Below, in pieces: positions 60,667 through 64,000 of a DNA stretch of 64,000 bases. The position numbers were made by a program, and so were the translations under genes. The stretch is from Gammaproteobacteria bacterium. Its GTDB lineage: Bacteria; Pseudomonadota; Gammaproteobacteria; Pseudomonadales; Azotimanducaceae. How positions within the stretch are numbered: position 1 is the stretch's first letter; the number at the start of each line of letters is the position of its first letter. Below the pieces are notes generated by a model. The model was not told the DNA's origin, did not search any database, and was given only the letters and a program-made list of their open reading frames with translations. The stretch is taken from the NCBI GenBank assembly GCA_026707045.1, contig JAPOXO010000118.1:9178-73177 (forward strand), read 5' to 3'.

Positions 60667-61776
60667 ATGAAATTTAAGGTCGACCTGAAAGAACTAGGGG
60701 ATGCTCTGGGATATGTATCTGACGTGTTGGAACGAAGATTTACGTATCCCATCCTCACGAACGTCCTGATAGATGTAGACCGTGATGGCCAAGTGCGGTT
60801 GCGAGGGACGGACCACGACATGACCCTCATCGCAGTCTTGGAGGCGGAAGATGTTGTGGAACCTGGTGCGGTGACCATACCCGGACGAAGAAGTTTGGAT
60901 GTTGTAAATTCCATCGGTGTACAAGGAAGCATTGCTGAAATTAGTACTGTTTCTTCGGGAGTATTGCTTAAAGTTGGACGTTCCGATTTCTTGCTGGCAA
61001 CCATGCCCGTGGACGACTTTCCCCCTGCGACCAACATTGTCGATCCAGTCCGAATAACCTTGACAGTGGACGACTTTATGGTATTGTTAAGAGCCGCCAC
61101 ATCGTCTATGGCTCAAAACAATGTGCGGAGACAGCTAAACGGCACGTTGCTAGAATTGACCTCGACACACATTCGAACAGTAGCGACCGACGGCATGATG
61201 ATGTGTGTTTGCACCAACACTGCGATTCAAGGCGACTCGGATTCGGTCATTCAGGTTATTGTTCCGCGCAAGGCAGTTCTGGAGCTCGTTCGAGGATTTG
61301 GCAGCGAATCGGGATCCGTAACCTTGTCGATCGGCTCCAACGCCATCAGTGTGGAAGGTGAGCGACGCGCGTTGACCACCAACTATGTGGACTCCAAGTT
61401 CCCACCATATCAGCCGGCCATTCCACAGCCCAGCGAGGCTGTTTTGAAGTGCAGTCGCGAAGCACTCGAGAGGGCGATAAGACAAGCCGCCACGCTTTCA
61501 GACGAAGGGCACAAAGTTTATTTCAACGTGGAAAGGGACACCATGAAGGTTTCTGCGAGCACCGAAGTCGGAGATCGAGCCGATGTGGTGATTCCCGTTG
61601 ACTATGGCGAGAACAGCACAAATGTGATATTCCGTCACGACCGCATTCGAAACATGCTGGCATCACTAGACTGCGAAGTGGTTTCGTTCCACATTCGAAA
61701 CCCCACAGAATCTGTACGAGTCGATTCGGAGGAGCAAGAAAACGTCCTCTTTGTTGTGTCTCCCATTCGCGGGTGA
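60667..61776 (+). CDS. dnaN: DNA polymerase III sliding clamp (beta subunit)
   Basis: 369 residues in three clamp domains: MKFKVDLKELGDALGYVSDV, VEPGAVTIPGRRSLDVVNSI, DDFPPATN, GVMRQLNGTLLE-like RRQLNGTLLELTSTHIRTVA, and a C-terminal EEQENVLFVVSPIRG; the PxRx end fits the clamp's hydrophobic groove. It has a good AGGGAG site and follows dnaA by 30 bp. Confidence 0.97.
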   Translation: MKFKVDLKELGDALGYVSDVLERRFTYPILTNVLIDVDRDGQVRLRGTDHDMTLIAVLEAEDVVEPGAVTIPGRRSLDVVNSIGVQGSIAEISTVSSGVLLKVGRSDFLLATMPVDDFPPATNIVDPVRITLTVDDFMVLLRAATSSMAQNNVRRQLNGTLLELTSTHIRTVATDGMMMCVCTNTAIQGDSDSVIQVIVPRKAVLELVRGFGSESGSVTLSIGSNAISVEGERRALTTNYVDSKFPPYQPAIPQPSEAVLKCSREALERAIRQAATLSDEGHKVYFNVERDTMKVSASTEVGDRADVVIPVDYGENSTNVIFRHDRIRNMLASLDCEVVSFHIRNPTESVRVDSEEQENVLFVVSPIRG

Positions 61777-62870
61777 TCGTTGATCGGCTAGAAATTCGCA
61801 ACGTTCGGAATGTAGCACTAGCCAAGCTACAGCTTGACTCTGGAATAACGTTTGTTACGGGACCCAACGGAGCGGGCAAAACTACTCTCCTAGAGTGTCT
61901 TCATTTGCTTGCGAGAGGAAGATCGTTTCGCTCAGGTGCGCTGAACGCTCTGATCACATTCGGCGAGCAGGAATTGCTCGTTTCCGCCGAAGGCTCGCAT
62001 CTCGACACTCCTCTTCGAATTGGGTTGCAGAAGAGCCGAGCCGCCAAGGTTCGAATGAGGCTGAATCAAGCGGACGTTCGACAAGTATCCCAGATCGCGG
62101 CAATAGTGCCTTTGCAGATAATGCTTCCGGACACGGCAGACTTGGTTTTTGGGCCACCCGCCCGACGGCGATTGTGGCTGGACTGGTTGATATTTCATAC
62201 CGATAACAGTTACCTTCAAGAGCTTCGTTCGTTTCAACGAGCGCTCCGTCAACGAAATGCAGCCTTGCGACGCAGATCTGCGGATATTCGTAGCTGGACA
62301 GCACAACTTGCGCAGCATGCGGAGGAGGTGTCGCGCATGCGACAGGCGACATTGGCGGAGTTGCATGAGACCTTCGATAAAGTTCTTACCGAGATGGTGC
62401 CTAACATGCGAATTTCCCTAGATTATGACCGAGGATGGCAGGAAGAAAATCTCTCGGACGGACTTGCAAGAGACAGCCGAGTTGAGTTAAAATACGGGGT
62501 GACCAGATTGGGTCCTCATCGTTCTGATGTTCGCGTTCGAGCACTCGATTTCGACAGTGGAAACGATGCCGGCCCAGCAGCTAGAGTTCTCTCTCGCGGG
62601 CAGGGCAAGGCGGTGGCGTGTGCCATGAAACTTGCCCAGGTCAGATACTTGAATGCACGGTCGATTCAGTCGGTTGTGCTTCTAGATGATGTTGCTTCTG
62701 AATTCGACGACGAGTATGGTCGGAAATTCTTTGGAGCACTTCATCGGACAGAGGCTCAGAGCATCGCAACGACAACACAGGAAAGTGATATAATAAGGCT
62801 GTGGTCTAGTGTTGCAGGCACCACGCCCACGCTGGTAAAGATCCGCAACGGCACGATCGCACAGTCCTAA
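61773..62870 (+). CDS. recF: DNA replication and repair protein RecF
   Basis: 365 residues. N-terminal RLEIRNVRNVALAKL and Walker A GPNGAGKT (30-37); later RLWLDWLIFHTDNSYLQEL, the signature LSRGQGKAVACAMKLAQ and Walker B VVLLDDVASEFDD. RecF loads RecA at gaps with RecO/RecR. It starts with GTG, overlapping dnaN by four bases. Confidence 0.96.
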   Translation: MIVDRLEIRNVRNVALAKLQLDSGITFVTGPNGAGKTTLLECLHLLARGRSFRSGALNALITFGEQELLVSAEGSHLDTPLRIGLQKSRAAKVRMRLNQADVRQVSQIAAIVPLQIMLPDTADLVFGPPARRRLWLDWLIFHTDNSYLQELRSFQRALRQRNAALRRRSADIRSWTAQLAQHAEEVSRMRQATLAELHETFDKVLTEMVPNMRISLDYDRGWQEENLSDGLARDSRVELKYGVTRLGPHRSDVRVRALDFDSGNDAGPAARVLSRGQGKAVACAMKLAQVRYLNARSIQSVVLLDDVASEFDDEYGRKFFGALHRTEAQSIATTTQESDIIRLWSSVAGTTPTLVKIRNGTIAQS

Positions 62871-62877
62871 GTTTCTT

Positions 62878-62901
62878 CCGATGTTCCACGTGGAACATCG
62901 G
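62878..62901. promoter_or_regulatory. parS: parS-type centromere site
   Basis: A perfect 24-bp palindrome. The core TGTTCCACGTGGAACA (62882-62897) matches the known chromosomal parS pattern TGTTnCACGTGnAACA, extended by four paired bases on each side. It lies between recF and gyrB, and the window encodes ParA and ParB. I saw no second copy in the window. Confidence 0.88.
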
Positions 62902-62956
62902 TCCGGAACCTCGGTCAACACAGAGGTTCACGCCACATTGACGAACGAAAAATTCC

Positions 62957-64000
62957 ATGACTGAACCAGACCCTAACGGCTATACGGCACAAGACATCAA
63001 AGTTCTAAAAGGACTGGAAGCCGTACGCAAGCGTCCTGGGATGTACATCGGCGACACTGAGGATGGAACAGGTCTGCATCATATGGTCCAGGAACTGGTG
63101 GACAACGCTATTGACGAATCCCTGGCCGGCCACTGCGATGAAATTCTCGTCGTCATTCATGTCGGAAATTCGGTCACCGTCGAGGACAACGGGCGGGGAA
63201 TTCCAGTTGACATGCACGAAGGGGAGAACAAATCCGCTGCGGAAGTCATCATGACGACACTTCACGCAGGTGGAAAGTTTGACAACGAGAGCTACAAAGT
63301 GTCCGGCGGTCTTCACGGAGTCGGATTGTCAGTGGTCAACGCTCTTTCCTCCATGTTTCGACTGACAATCAGACGTGAGGGAAAGGTATACGAGCAACTC
63401 TATCGGGATGGCATTCCCAAAAATGAGCTGACTGTCATCGGCGAAACTGATCGACGCGGTACCACATGCTATTTTGAACCTTCAGGCAATACTTTTGGAA
63501 ACGTAGACTTTCATTACGAAACGATTGCTTCAAAATTGCGGGAACTGGCTTTCCTCAATTCAGGCGTTCGTTTGAATATCAAGGATGAACGATCCGGTGC
63601 CGAAGATTCGTTTCTGTACGAGGGAGGACTCGTTTCGTTTGTAACGCACCTCAGTAGCGGAAAAAACGCATTGCATGAAGTGATTCATTTTTCTCACAAC
63701 AGCGAAATCGGCGTTGAGATCGCGATGCAGTGGAACGACGGCTATCAGGAAAACGTGTGGCCTTACTGCAACAACATACGCCAGATGGATGGCGGAACGC
63801 ACCTGCAAGGATTCCGCAGAGCACTGACGAGTACTCTCAACGGATACATCGAAAGGGAGCAGCTAGCGAAAAACGCTCAAGTGCGAACCACTGGTGAAGA
63901 TGCCCGTGAAGGTCTCACAGCGATTGTCTCCGTCAAGCTTCCGGATCCCAAGTTTTCTTCGCAAACCAAAGACAAACTGGTTTCGAGCGAAGCAAACGCA
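62957..64000 (+). CDS. gyrB: DNA gyrase subunit B (3' end beyond window)
   Basis: Starts at ATG 62957 and is open to the window end (348 codons). The GHKL ATPase domain shows [20 protein letters not shown], the ATP-binding [10 protein letters not shown], the [13 protein letters not shown] loop, and [17 protein letters not shown] (ATP lid). [14 protein letters not shown] and [16 protein letters not shown] are from the transducer domain. Gyrase introduces negative supercoils. The core topoisomerase and C-terminal regions are not seen. Confidence 0.97.
   Translation, partial: MTEPDPNGYTAQDIKVLKGLEAVRKRPGMYIGDTEDGTGLHHMVQELVDNAIDESLAGHCDEILVVIHVGNSVTVEDNGRGIPVDMHEGENKSAAEVIMTTLHAGGKFDNESYKVSGGLHGVGLSVVNALSSMFRLTIRREGKVYEQLYRDGIPKNELTVIGETDRRGTTCYFEPSGNTFGNVDFHYETIASKLRELAFLNSGVRLNIKDERSGAEDSFLYEGGLVSFVTHLSSGKNALHEVIHFSHNSEIGVEIAMQWNDGYQENVWPYCNNIRQMDGGTHLQGFRRALTSTLNGYIEREQLAKNAQVRTTGEDAREGLTAIVSVKLPDPKFSSQTKDKLVSSEANA

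Overview
The window is the replication-origin neighbourhood of a gammaproteobacterial chromosome. The right half carries the order parB-parA-rsmG-mnmG ... mnmE-yidC-yidD-rnpA-rpmH <- / -> dnaA-dnaN-recF-gyrB, with the complete F1Fo ATP synthase operon (atpIBEFHAGDC) just beyond parB. This is the layout known from Pseudomonas-like gammaproteobacteria. TonB-dependent uptake, S9 peptidase, acyl-CoA dehydrogenase, PhyH dioxygenase and TRAP transport genes suggest a heterotrophic, probably aquatic, Gram-negative bacterium. I do not assign a genus; base composition looks moderate (near 50% GC by eye).

Layout. 1-5.3 kb: four poorly characterised envelope-type genes (a C-terminally anchored protein cut by the window edge, a membrane-anchored tandem formylglycine-enzyme-like protein without catalytic cysteines, a TPR protein with a TonB-C-like end, and a secreted protein). 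5.3-11.6 kb: a TonB-dependent receptor and a secreted S9 peptidase. 11.6-14.9 kb: hsp20 with a sigma-32-like promoter, waaA and tolC. 15-21.2 kb: an acyl-CoA dehydrogenase, then rpoZ-spoT-ridA-recG. 21.2-27.8 kb: a 54-residue rubredoxin gene, ubiA, a TRAP transporter (QM on +, P on -) and uvrD. 28.3-31.5 kb: glmU-glmS. 31.7-42.0 kb: an accessory block that separates glmU from atpC (znuA / znuCB, a WA-x-x-DP helical-repeat protein, a VOC protein, a PhyH dioxygenase, and a large ABC-2 permease / M1-like / golvesin-like fusion). 42.2-64 kb: the core origin region.

Origin machinery. The rpmH-dnaA gap (58642-59301) holds three DnaA boxes and a near-consensus promoter for rpmH, and is the best oriC candidate. 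A perfect 24-bp palindrome with a parS core lies between recF and gyrB and fits the ParA/ParB genes about 13 kb away. The atp operon has a promoter with perfect -35 and -10 hexamers but only 15 bp between them.

Most notable items: a SpoT whose synthetase catalytic glutamate is replaced by lysine while the HD hydrolase motif is intact; the ABC-2/M1-like/golvesin fusion with no HEXXH motif and no ATPase gene beside it; the WA-x-x-DP repeat protein; the cysteine-less tandem FGE-like protein; and two possible gene remnants in long intergenic gaps (5600-5887 minus and 53601-53963 plus). Apart from these the window is ordinary core genome. I see no CRISPR array, prophage, insertion sequence, tRNA or rRNA gene.
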